The translations under genes were made by a program, and so were the position numbers. The notes under the pieces were generated by a model that had not been told where the DNA came from, searched no databases, and saw nothing but the letters and a program-made list of their open reading frames with translations. This document shows positions 32,451 to 40,650 of a stretch of 64,000 nucleotides of DNA, in pieces (the first letter of the stretch is position 1; each line of letters begins with the position of its first letter). This DNA comes from Acuticoccus sp965213555 (GTDB lineage Bacteria > Pseudomonadota > Alphaproteobacteria > Rhizobiales > Amorphaceae). The stretch is from contig NZ_OZ243890.1 in assembly GCF_965213555.1 (NCBI RefSeq), forward strand, positions 3,906,001 through 3,970,000, written 5' to 3'.

Positions 32451-33020
32451 CTAGCACGATGGTGCTGCATCCACCGGCAGGATGCGCGCGTCAACACCAC
32501 GCAGCGCGTCGTCGACCCGCGCGGCTTCGTCCGCCGTGAGATGCTGCGCCCGTGGGTAGCGCGGCGCGGCACGGTCGTCGAGGATCGGCACGTGCCAGCC
32601 GTCCGTCGTCGCCATGAAGCGATCGACCCCGCGCTCGCCGAACTCGACGAGGAAGCCCTGCACGATGGCATCGACGTAGGAGAGGTGCACGGGATGCGCC
32701 GCGTCGCCCCAGCGGTCCACCTCGGGCCGTGCGCGGTAGACGATGGCCCCGCCCAACCCCTCCGCCGGCAGCGCCTCGTAGTTGTGCTCGCGCGCGTCGA
32801 TCGTGCCGCGCATGTCGCCGTCGAAGGTTACCAGGAGCCCCTCGATGACGCCGTCCCCCGCCGGCACGATCGAGACCGCACAGACGCCGCCGGCCGCTGC
32901 CATGCTGGACGCCCGCCACGCCCGGCGCCAGCCGGCGAGCATCGCCGGACGAGCGGCAAGGTGCGCCGGCAGGGTGCGGCGGTTAACCAGCGAGCCGTAG
33001 CCGAAGACGGTGAACGTCAA
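32451..33020 (-). CDS. Gamma-glutamylcyclotransferase-like protein
   Basis: A 189-residue protein starting TFTVFGYGSLVNRRTL, which contains the YGSL substrate-binding loop of the gamma-glutamylcyclotransferase/AIG2 fold near the N-terminus. EGLLVTFDGD, DAREHNYEAL (with the catalytic Glu position of ChaC-like members) and AIVYRARPE follow. The start is a TTG at 33020 overlapping the glutathione-reductase stop (TTGA); no ATG or GTG lies upstream of the YGSL motif. Sitting directly behind glutathione reductase, it may act on gamma-glutamyl compounds such as glutathione. Confidence 0.75.
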   Translation of the reverse strand: MTFTVFGYGSLVNRRTLPAHLAARPAMLAGWRRAWRASSMAAAGGVCAVSIVPAGDGVIEGLLVTFDGDMRGTIDAREHNYEALPAEGLGGAIVYRARPEVDRWGDAAHPVHLSYVDAIVQGFLVEFGERGVDRFMATTDGWHVPILDDRAAPRYPRAQHLTADEAARVDDALRGVDARILPVDAAPSC

Positions 33021-34396
33021 GCCGCCTCGCGGCGCAGGCGCGCGACCGGCGTGCGCATGGTGACGAGCTCCTCCGCGGCCGTCGGGTGGACCGCCATGGT
33101 GGCGTCGAAGTCGGCCTTCGTGGCGCCCATCCGCACCGCGATGCCGAGCACCTGGGCGAGCTCGGCGGCGCCGTGGCCCATGATGTGGACGCCGAGCACG
33201 CGGTCGCTCCGCGCGTCCACCAGGATCTTCATGAGCATGCGCTCGTCCCGCCCCGACAAGGTCGCCAGCATCGGTCTGAACGAGGCCTTGTAGACATCGA
33301 CGTCGGCGAAGGCCTGCGCAGCATCCCCCTCCGTGAGCCCGACGGTCCCGAGTTCGGGGTGGGAGAACACCGCGGTCGGCACGTGCGTATGGTCGACGCT
33401 CGCGGGATGCCCGCCGAACACGGCGTCGGCGAAGGCGTGCCCCTCGCGGATCGCGACCGGCGTGAGGTTCACCCGGTCGGTGACGTCGCCCACCGCGTAG
33501 ATCGACGGCACCGAGGAGCGACCCTCGTGGTCGACCTTGACCGCGCCGCGGGCTGTCAGCGCGACCCCGGCGGCCTCGAGCCCGATCCCCTCCGTCGAGG
33601 GACGGCGCCCCGTGGCGAACAGGACCTCGTCGCCAGCGAGCGTGGTCCCGTCCGACAGCGTGGCAAGCAAACCGTCCGCCTGCCGCTCGATGCTGGTGAA
33701 GATGACGTTGAAGCGGAAGGCGACGCCACGCTTCTCCATCTCGCCTCGCACGGCTGCACGAAGCTCGTCGTCGAAGCCGCGCAAGATCTCGCCGCCGCGG
33801 TAGACCAGCGTCGTCTCCGCGCCGAGCCCGTTGAAGATGCCGGCGAACTCCACCGCGATGTAGCCGCCCCCCGCGATCACCACGCGGCGCGGCATCTCCT
33901 CCAGGTAGAACACCTCGTTGGAGGTGATGACGTGCTCGATGCCCGGCAGCGACAGGTCGAGCCACGGCGTGCCCCCGGTGGCAACCAGGATAACGCGCGC
34001 CGTCACGGTCCGATCCTCGGCGAGGATGCGCACCGTGTGGGGATCCTCGATGACCGCGCGGCTCTGGAACAGCGCGGCACCGGCGGCGGTCAGGTTGCTG
34101 ATGTAGATCGCGTTGAGCCGGTCGATCTCGCGGTCCTTGTGGGCGATCAGCGTGGCCCAGTCGAAGGACGCCGGAGGGACCGTCCAGCCATAGCCCGCCG
34201 CGTCCTCGAACGCCTCGGAGAACTGCGAGGCGTAGACCATCAGCTTCTTGGGCACGCAGCCGCGGATGACGCAGGTGCCGCCGACCCGGAACTCCTCGGC
34301 GAGGGCGACCCTCGCGCCGTGCCCCGCGGCGATGCGCGCGGCGCGCACGCCGCCGGACCCGCCACCGATGACGAAGAGGTCGTAGTCGTGGGTCAC
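33017..34396 (-). CDS. gor: Glutathione-disulfide reductase
   Basis: Reduces oxidised glutathione with NADPH and FAD. The 459-residue protein has an FAD Rossmann motif VIGGGSGGVRAAR (9-21) and the redox-active disulfide GGTCVIRGCVPKKLM (39-53). The NADPH motif IAGGGYIAVEFAGIFNG is followed by a YRGGEILR segment, and ATGRRP and YAVGDVTD bind FAD. HPTAAEELVTMR near the end carries the catalytic His of the partner subunit. GTG 34396 is the start. It overlaps the gamma-glutamylcyclotransferase-like gene, consistent with a glutathione-linked pair. Confidence 0.93.
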   Translation of the reverse strand: MTHDYDLFVIGGGSGGVRAARIAAGHGARVALAEEFRVGGTCVIRGCVPKKLMVYASQFSEAFEDAAGYGWTVPPASFDWATLIAHKDREIDRLNAIYISNLTAAGAALFQSRAVIEDPHTVRILAEDRTVTARVILVATGGTPWLDLSLPGIEHVITSNEVFYLEEMPRRVVIAGGGYIAVEFAGIFNGLGAETTLVYRGGEILRGFDDELRAAVRGEMEKRGVAFRFNVIFTSIERQADGLLATLSDGTTLAGDEVLFATGRRPSTEGIGLEAAGVALTARGAVKVDHEGRSSVPSIYAVGDVTDRVNLTPVAIREGHAFADAVFGGHPASVDHTHVPTAVFSHPELGTVGLTEGDAAQAFADVDVYKASFRPMLATLSGRDERMLMKILVDARSDRVLGVHIMGHGAAELAQVLGIAVRMGATKADFDATMAVHPTAAEELVTMRTPVARLRREAA

Positions 34397-34406
34397 CGGG
34401 CGGACA

Positions 34407-34961
34407 TCAGAGCGCGATGCCCTTCTCGCGCAGTCGAGCGCGCGTCACGTCGACCATCTGCGAGGCGAGCGTCTGCTCCCACTGTCGAGCCGCGCCGATC
34501 GCGAGCGCGGTGATGCTCGGCGTGAGTTCGACGAACTTCTTGCCGACGTCGCCGGTGAAGAACGTCTTGAGCTCGCTCAGCTCCTCCGCCGTGAAGCGGC
34601 GCGCCCAGACGAGCTGGAGCGTGCGCGACAGCTCCACCCGGCTCTGCGTCATGTCGAGCGCGACGTCGTAGACCACCTCCTCGATGTCCTGGGTCAGCGC
34701 AGGGTACTGGCGAGTGAACAGCTCCTGGGTCTGCGTGGCGAGCCGCGGCAGGATGTCGTCGAACGTGTCGTCGGACTGGGTGAGGTCGATGAGCTCCTGC
34801 GCGAGGGCGAGGTGCTCGGCCGTGATGTCGGCGTCCCCGCTCTCGGGGACAGGGACGGGGATCGCCCGCGGCTGCGGCGCCTGCTGCGCGATGGCGGACG
34901 GCGCAGCGAGGACGAGGCCAGTTAAGACGGCCAGCATCGCGGCGGTGGCGGAGGTGCGCAT
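34407..34961 (-). CDS. DUF2059 domain exported protein
   Basis: A 184-residue protein: signal peptide 1-25 (LAVLTGLVLAAPSAIAQ), a Pro-rich linker, then a helical DUF2059 domain from about 50. The domain signature is visible in RFTAEELSELKTFFTGDVGKKFVELTP. The family is common in Proteobacteria and has no known activity. It lies ten bases upstream of glutathione reductase and starts 125 bases from the divergent gph gene. Confidence 0.87.
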   Translation of the reverse strand: MRTSATAAMLAVLTGLVLAAPSAIAQQAPQPRAIPVPVPESGDADITAEHLALAQELIDLTQSDDTFDDILPRLATQTQELFTRQYPALTQDIEEVVYDVALDMTQSRVELSRTLQLVWARRFTAEELSELKTFFTGDVGKKFVELTPSITALAIGAARQWEQTLASQMVDVTRARLREKGIAL

Positions 34962-35086
34962 CCGGTGACCTCATGGTTCCAGTGATCGTCGGTTCAAGCA
35001 AGTCGGCGGGGAAGTTGCAAGCCGGGGAAGGCTTCCCCTCGGCCGGCGCCACGGTTATGCCCGCTCAAGGCGAGGTTGGGGCGGTG

Positions 35087-35770
35087 ATGCAGGGCTTGGC
35101 GATCTTCGACCTCGACGGGACGCTGGTGGACACTGCACCGGACCTCGTCGACACCTGCAACGTGGTCCTGTCACGCCGTGGCGTGCCGACGATCCAACCG
35201 GAGCGGCTGCGCGTGCACATCGGCATGGGCGCGAAGGCGATGATCGCGGCCTCCCTTCAGGAGTCGGGCGTCACGCTGGGCGACGACGAGCTCGAGGCGG
35301 TGCACCGCGAGTACCTCACGCACTATGGCGAGCGGATCGCACGCGACAGCCGGCCGTTCCCGGAGCTCCTCGCTGCCCTCGACACGATCGCGGCGGCGGA
35401 CGTCGCAGCCGCCGTCTGCACCAACAAGCGCGAGGCGCTCGCAACCCAGCTCCTCGCCGAGCTCGGCCTCCTCGACCGGTTCGTGTTCGTCGCCGGGTTC
35501 GACACCTTCGCGGTGTCCAAGCCCGACCCCGGACACCTCCTCGCGACGATCTCCGCGGCCGGCGGCGTGCCGGACCACGCCGTCTACGTGGGCGACAGCC
35601 GCATCGACCGTGAGACCGCGCAGGCGGCGAGGGTGCCCTTCGTCGGCCTCACCTACGGCTACAGCGACGTGCCGATGACCGAGCTTGCTCCCGACCGCTT
35701 GCTCGGCCGCGGCGAGGACGTCGGCGCGGCGATCCTGTCCCTCCTTGCCACCTCGTCGCAGCAGCGCTAG
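35087..35770 (+). CDS. gph: HAD-family phosphoglycolate phosphatase
   Basis: Hydrolyses 2-phosphoglycolate from oxygenase or DNA-repair damage. The 227-residue HAD hydrolase shows motif I FDLDGTLVDT (with the Asp nucleophile and acid/base Asp), motif II in VCTNKREA, Lys in VSKPDPG, and motif IV YVGDSRIDRETA. ATG 35087 gives the usual length; upstream in-frame ATGs at 35057 and 34973 would add unconserved residues. The stop codon shares the palindrome CTAG with the stop of the convergent kinase gene. Confidence 0.9.
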   Translation: MQGLAIFDLDGTLVDTAPDLVDTCNVVLSRRGVPTIQPERLRVHIGMGAKAMIAASLQESGVTLGDDELEAVHREYLTHYGERIARDSRPFPELLAALDTIAAADVAAAVCTNKREALATQLLAELGLLDRFVFVAGFDTFAVSKPDPGHLLATISAAGGVPDHAVYVGDSRIDRETAQAARVPFVGLTYGYSDVPMTELAPDRLLGRGEDVGAAILSLLATSSQQR

Positions 35771-38409
35771 CCAGCCCGGCGCAGCCGCGCGTCCTGGGCG
35801 AGGGGCAGCGCGGCGCAGAAGGTGGAGCCGTCGGCGCCCGTCGCCTCGAGCTCCAGGGTGCCGCCAAGCGCGATCATGATCTGATGCGAGATGGCGAGGC
35901 CAAGGCCCGCACCGGTTGCGGACTCGCTGGCGAACTTCTGGAACAGGCGCGGACGCAACCCCGCCGGCACGCCCGGGCCCGCGTCGCGCACCCGCAGCAT
36001 CGCGCGCCCTGACTCGGCGGCGACGGAGACCTCGACGTCGCCCTCTCCGCGGAACCTCACCGCGTTGGACACGAGGTTGACGAGCACCTGCTTCAGGCGA
36101 TCGGCATCCGCGAGCACCATCACCGGCGCGGCGGCAGCGACGGCGATGCGCGCGCCGCGACGCTCGGCGAAGCCCTCCATGACCGCGGCGGCCTCGCGAG
36201 CCGCTGCCGCGGCGTCGACGAGCCGGACGTCGAGCGGCGCGACCCCGGCCTCGAGGCGCGACAGGTCGAGGACGTCGTCGAGGAGGCGAGACAGCCGCTC
36301 GCTCTCGGCAAGGATGATGTCCACGAACCGCGCCGCACGGTCCGCGGTGACCCCGCCCTCCCGCAGCAGCTCGGCGAAGGAGCGCACCGCGGTGACCGGC
36401 GTCCGCATCTCGTGGCTGACCCGGCTCAGGAACTCGTCCTTCTCCGCGAGCAGCGTGATGAGGTCCGCGTTGGCACGGGCGAGCTGCGCGGTGTGGCGCT
36501 CGAGCTCGACGGAGCGGATGCCGAGGGCACGGGCCGCCTCGATCGCCTCTTGGGTCTCCTCCAGGAGCATGATGGCCGCGTCCATGGCGAGCGGCTCGCC
36601 GGTGGCGATCTGCGTCGTCAGGGTGTGGGCGGACGCCGCCCCGACGGCGTAGGCGAGCTCGCGCTCCACCTCCTCGATGAGCCGCCCGTCGGCCTCCTCG
36701 CGTCCCGACAGGTCGCTGCGGGCGAACAGCGCGTGCGCCCGGTCCGGTCCGAGGATGCGCCGCGTCAGGCGGACGAGCTCGCGCAGGCTGGCCGAGCGGC
36801 GCAGCGTCGGCTCCGGCCCGCCCCGGCGCATGGCGTCGACGAAGAGCGTCGCCTGCAGCTCGTCGATGGCGCCGCCGCGGGTCGCGAGCGAGCCGGCGAC
36901 GGTGGCGAGGAGGTTGACCGACAGCGAGGCGAGAACGCCGAACACCAGCGGGTCGACGGCCCGCGGCCCCTCGGCCATCGCCTCGGGCATGAGCGCGGCG
37001 CGCACCATGGCGAGCGCTTCGAGCCCGACGCCGAAGCTCGGCAGGAAGAGGAGCGCGAACCACGTGAAGGCGCCGGCCGCGAGGCCCGCGGTTGCGCCGA
37101 CGCGGTTGGCGCGCCGCCAGAACAGGCCGCAGAACAGCGCTGGTGCGAACTGCGCGACCCCGGCGAACGCGATGAGGCCGATGGAGGCGAGGCCGCCGCC
37201 GACGCCGCCGGAGCCACGCGCCTCCGCGTAGAGCAGGCCGAGCCCGACGACGCCGGCGATGGCGATGCGGCGCGTCAGGAGGATCGCCGACGTCAGCCCG
37301 GTCGGCGAGCGCACCCTGCGAGCAAGCTGCGGCGCGACGATGTGGTTGGAGATCATCACGGCGAGCGCCAGCGAGGCCAGGATGACCATGGAGGTCGCCG
37401 CCGACAGCGCGCCGATGAAGGCGACGAGCGCGACGAGGTCCGCCCCGCGCGCCAGGGGCAGCGTCAACACGAAGAGGTCGGGCTCGGCCGTCGCCGGGAG
37501 CTGCGTGAGCCCCGCGGCGGCGATCGGCAACACGGCGAGGGTGAGGAGGAACAGGTAGGCCGGGAACAGCCACGAGGCGACCGCGATGTGCCGCTCGTCG
37601 CGGTTCTCCACCACCGCCACCTGGAACTGGCGCGGCAGGCATACGATCGCCATCGCCGACAGGAGGGTGAGGATCGTCCAGCGCGCGCCGCCGTCCTCGG
37701 CAAGGTCACCGACCACGGCGAGCGCGGAGCCGGCGCTCGCCATCGCGGCGCCCGGCGCAGGACCCTCCGCCAGGGCCACGACGGCGAGGATCGCGACCCA
37801 CAGGAGCGCGGCGAGCTTCACGACGGACTCGAACGCGATCGCCGCAACGATCCCCGGCTGGCTCTCGTCCGCGTTCACCCGCCGCGTGCCGAACATGATG
37901 ACGAAGAAGACCATGGCGACCGCGACCCATCGCGCGGTGGGCGTCCCATCCGCACCGAAGCCGGCGAGCGCCTCGAACGCACGGCTGATCGCGATGAGCT
38001 GCAAGGCGATGTAGGGAGTGATGGCGGCGATCGCGACGATCGTGACGAGCAAGGCGACGGCGCGGCTCTTGCCGTAGCGCGCCGACAGCATGTCGGCGAT
38101 GGACGTCACCCGCTGGGCCTTGGCGATCCGCACGAGCTTGGGCAGGAACAGCCACCAAGCCATCAGCGCGAGCGTCGGACCGATGTAGATGGTGACGAAC
38201 TCCAGGCCCGACCGCGAGGCGGTGCCCACCGCGCCGAGGAAGGTCCACGAGGTGCAGTAGACCGCGAGGGACAGCGTGTAGACCAGCGGCGATCCGAGCC
38301 AGCGCGCTCGGCTCGCCTCGGCGAGGCGGTCGGTGGCGAAGGCGATGACGAACAGGAGGCCGAGGTAGGCCCCGCCGACCGCGACGACGAGGGGCGCGCC
38401 GAGCGTCAC
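35767..38409 (-). CDS. Sensor histidine kinase fused to an SLC5-type transporter domain (CbrA-like)
   Basis: An 880-residue membrane kinase. Residues 10-510 hold about 13 helices of a sodium/solute symporter domain (for example YCTSWTFLGAVG and ALSAATSMVILASLALAVMISN). Residues 535-630 resemble the STAC-type linker (LRELVRLTRRILGPDRA). A coiled segment leads to the dimerisation box VSHEMRTPVTAVRSF with phospho-acceptor His666, then N, G1 and G2 boxes (NLVSNAVRF, VRDAGPGVP, GAGLGLAISHQ). No PAS or receiver domain is present. Such kinases (CbrA, CrbS, MxtR) sense a nutrient or flux, often histidine or acetate. GTG 38409 overlaps the small upstream gene. Confidence 0.92.
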   Translation of the reverse strand: MTLGAPLVVAVGGAYLGLLFVIAFATDRLAEASRARWLGSPLVYTLSLAVYCTSWTFLGAVGTASRSGLEFVTIYIGPTLALMAWWLFLPKLVRIAKAQRVTSIADMLSARYGKSRAVALLVTIVAIAAITPYIALQLIAISRAFEALAGFGADGTPTARWVAVAMVFFVIMFGTRRVNADESQPGIVAAIAFESVVKLAALLWVAILAVVALAEGPAPGAAMASAGSALAVVGDLAEDGGARWTILTLLSAMAIVCLPRQFQVAVVENRDERHIAVASWLFPAYLFLLTLAVLPIAAAGLTQLPATAEPDLFVLTLPLARGADLVALVAFIGALSAATSMVILASLALAVMISNHIVAPQLARRVRSPTGLTSAILLTRRIAIAGVVGLGLLYAEARGSGGVGGGLASIGLIAFAGVAQFAPALFCGLFWRRANRVGATAGLAAGAFTWFALLFLPSFGVGLEALAMVRAALMPEAMAEGPRAVDPLVFGVLASLSVNLLATVAGSLATRGGAIDELQATLFVDAMRRGGPEPTLRRSASLRELVRLTRRILGPDRAHALFARSDLSGREEADGRLIEEVERELAYAVGAASAHTLTTQIATGEPLAMDAAIMLLEETQEAIEAARALGIRSVELERHTAQLARANADLITLLAEKDEFLSRVSHEMRTPVTAVRSFAELLREGGVTADRAARFVDIILAESERLSRLLDDVLDLSRLEAGVAPLDVRLVDAAAAAREAAAVMEGFAERRGARIAVAAAAPVMVLADADRLKQVLVNLVSNAVRFRGEGDVEVSVAAESGRAMLRVRDAGPGVPAGLRPRLFQKFASESATGAGLGLAISHQIMIALGGTLELEATGADGSTFCAALPLAQDARLRRAG

Positions 38410-38672
38410 CGCGCGTCCGGCCTGCGCCGCGCGAGGCTGCGGGTGAGGACGATGCCGACGAGCCAGACGGCGAGGACGTAGACCAGCGCGCTCGGCAGGC
38501 CGAGCACGGTGAAGGAGCGGTCCGAAAGGGCGAGCGCGGTCGGCGTGAACAGGACCGCACCACCGAGCGCCACGACGGTGCGCGCGTCGCCCCGCACCCG
38601 GTCCGGCGCCGCCTCGCCATCGCTGGGTCGCGTGGCCTCGCGCGAGGCCGGCAAGCCGACGCCGCGGCGCAT
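38406..38672 (-). CDS. Small two-helix membrane protein linked to the transporter-kinase
   Basis: An 88-residue protein whose ATG (38672) lies within the stop of the response-regulator gene (TGATG) and whose stop overlaps the kinase GTG. A polar N-terminal 30 residues precede two hydrophobic helices (VVALGGAVLFTPTALAL and LPSALVYVLAVWLVGIVLT) and a basic tail ARRRPDAR. CbrA-type kinases in other bacteria are preceded by a comparably small membrane protein (CbrX), so a role as accessory subunit of the sensor is likely. The sequence itself matches no family I can name. Confidence 0.75.
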   Translation of the reverse strand: MRRGVGLPASREATRPSDGEAAPDRVRGDARTVVALGGAVLFTPTALALSDRSFTVLGLPSALVYVLAVWLVGIVLTRSLARRRPDAR

Positions 38673-39043
38673 CACGGGCGGCACAGCGAGCGCACCGTCG
38701 CCATCAGCGCCCGATTGGAGAACGGCTTGGTGACGAACGCGTGCACCCCGAGGCCCACCATGCGCTCGCGATCCCGCGCCTGCCCCTTCGCGGTCAGCAC
38801 GCACACCTTGGGTGGGGCGTCGAGCGCCAGCGCCTCGGCAGCGACCTCGAAGCCGGAGCGTCCCGGCAGCATCACGTCAAGGACGAGGAGGTCGCACCCG
38901 GACAGCGCCCCGCGGGCCGCCTCGCCGTCGGCGATCACCGTCACCTGGAAGCCTTCGCGCTCCAGGAGGAACGTCAGCGCCTCGGCGATGTGCGGCTCGT
39001 CCTCCACCACGAGCGCGCGCACCTCACGCGTCCCCGGCGCCAT
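38672..39043 (-). CDS. Single-domain response regulator
   Basis: A 123-residue receiver with no output domain. Acidic pocket residues Glu14 and Asp15 (LVVEDEPH), phospho-acceptor Asp56 (LLVLDVMLPGRSG), Thr in VLTAKGQ and Lys in FVTKPFSN are all present. The ATG at 39043 lies 20 bases inside the end of the XRE regulator gene. Without a DNA-binding domain it must act through a partner protein or a phosphorelay; the cognate kinase is encoded two genes downstream. Confidence 0.92.
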   Translation of the reverse strand: MAPGTREVRALVVEDEPHIAEALTFLLEREGFQVTVIADGEAARGALSGCDLLVLDVMLPGRSGFEVAAEALALDAPPKVCVLTAKGQARDRERMVGLGVHAFVTKPFSNRALMATVRSLCRP

Positions 39044-40421
39044 GGGCGCGCTGGGCGCAGCCCGCCCGACGGCACGACAGGCACTCGTAGCCGGCGAGGG
39101 TGACGAGGCTGTCGCGGTTCGAGGCGAAGGCGTCGCCGTAGACCAGCGCCGGCGCGTGCGCCGCCGCGACGCCGAGCATGACGGCGAACCTGGTGGGCGG
39201 CTGGGCGTGACGGCGCGCGGTCTTCTCGAGGGCGCGCGCGATGAAGAGGAAGCGTCCGCCCTCAAGGTCCGCGAGCTGGGACAACGTGCGGCCCGGCTGC
39301 GCGAACGTCTCGTAGATCACCCAGAGCGGGCATGCGCCAAACAGCGGCAGCCTGAGATGAGGGCTCGACAGTCGCTTGGAGACGGTGCCCGCCGGGTCGA
39401 CGCGCAGGAAGGCGAACGGCACACCCTCCTCGCCGGGCCGGCGCAGCGTGGCGAGGCGGTGCGCCACCTGCTCGAAGCTCGCGCCGTACGCGCCGGCGAG
39501 CTCATCGACGTCGTAGCGCGCTTCGATCGCCGCAGCGAGGAAGGGCCGATAGGGCATCGTGGCGGCCCCCGCCGCGTAGCGCCACAACGCGCCGCGTGCC
39601 CGCCGCTCGGCGCCCTCGCTGGAGAACGTGTGGCCGGCGAGCGCTTCGTCGACCAGGTGCGGCAGGCGCTCGGCGACGATCGCGCGTGCGCCCGCGAAGC
39701 GGACGTTGGGCGGCCCCTCGGGGAGCCTCGGCGGGTCGGCCTGAAGCGCCTCCTCGATGACGGCGAAGTGGTTGTCGCGGTCGTGCAGGAACGCATCGAC
39801 CTCGCGCACGTCCGCCCCCGCCGCGTCCACCGCGGTGCCGGACTGCAGCGCGGCGATGAGGTCGCGGGCGACGTCGGTCAGCCGCGCGCTCTCGGCGACC
39901 ACGGTCCGCGTGAACCGGACCCGTGGCCCCTCGCCGAGCGCAGGCCCGTCCGCCAGGATCTCCGCCGCCGAGCGGATCGAGGTGATGCGCGACAGGATGT
40001 CGTGGGCGAACGAGGTCCACTCCGGATCGCGCTCGAACCGGTCGGCGAGGCGGAAGGTACGCGCCTCGGCGGTGAGCGATCGGGCGTGCAGCTCGAGGAC
40101 GAGCCGCGCCCAGTCCGGCGAGAACGCGACGAGCGCCGCGGCGCTGCTCGCGAGCGAGCCGTCGAGCCGCTGGGCCACCTCGTGCAGGTCGGCGGCGAGC
40201 CGGTCGTCGCTCGCCGCAGTGAACGCGTCGGCCGGAACGCCGAGCCGCTCGGCGATGCGCCTGAGGAGCCGACCGCCGATCTGTCGCTTGTCGCTCTCGA
40301 TGAGCGAGAGGTAGGCCGGCGACACGCCCACCGCGGACGCCAGGCTGCGCTGCGTCACCCCGGCGGCGCGACGCTGGCTCCTGATGCGGTCGCCGATCGG
40401 CACGCGCTGAGCGAGCGCCAT
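39024..40421 (-). CDS. XRE-family regulator with DUF2083 domain (short-chain fatty acyl regulator type)
   Basis: A 465-residue regulator. A helix-turn-helix lies at 8-62 (RSQRRAAGVTQRSLASAVG, then VSPAYLSLIESDKRQ). A middle region carries an unusual SFAHDILSRITSIRSA stretch, and an ImmA/IrrE-like or DUF2083 segment follows, with FAFLRVDPAGTVSKR and a C-terminal Cys set (GYECLSCRRAGC). Proteins with this architecture (RamB, ScfR) regulate acetate, propionate or glyoxylate metabolism in response to acyl-CoA. It opens the sensory operon, overlapping the receiver gene by 20 bases. Confidence 0.87.
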   Translation of the reverse strand: MALAQRVPIGDRIRSQRRAAGVTQRSLASAVGVSPAYLSLIESDKRQIGGRLLRRIAERLGVPADAFTAASDDRLAADLHEVAQRLDGSLASSAAALVAFSPDWARLVLELHARSLTAEARTFRLADRFERDPEWTSFAHDILSRITSIRSAAEILADGPALGEGPRVRFTRTVVAESARLTDVARDLIAALQSGTAVDAAGADVREVDAFLHDRDNHFAVIEEALQADPPRLPEGPPNVRFAGARAIVAERLPHLVDEALAGHTFSSEGAERRARGALWRYAAGAATMPYRPFLAAAIEARYDVDELAGAYGASFEQVAHRLATLRRPGEEGVPFAFLRVDPAGTVSKRLSSPHLRLPLFGACPLWVIYETFAQPGRTLSQLADLEGGRFLFIARALEKTARRHAQPPTRFAVMLGVAAAHAPALVYGDAFASNRDSLVTLAGYECLSCRRAGCAQRAHGAGDA

Positions 40422-40650
40422 CCGTCCCCTCCCTTCCGGACGACCGGCGGGAACGGCACCGTCTGGCGGATGCCTTGCAGACCTCCCGTCGGGCGAGCCA
40501 AGCCTCGTGCGGCCGCGTCGATGCCTGTCAACGAAGCGTCAACGCGCCGGCAGGATGTTTTATGGTTTTACAAGGCGAGGCAAGCGAGACGGACGCCGTC
40601 CCTTGTCGCGTACCGATGGCGACCTCCGCTTGATCCATGAGGCGGCTGCC

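Noticed and set aside
37000..38481. Long plus-strand open frame (689 residues) opposite the transporter-kinase
   Set aside because: Composition is Arg/Glu/Gly/His-rich antisense of a membrane protein gene; no start context or recognisable domain.
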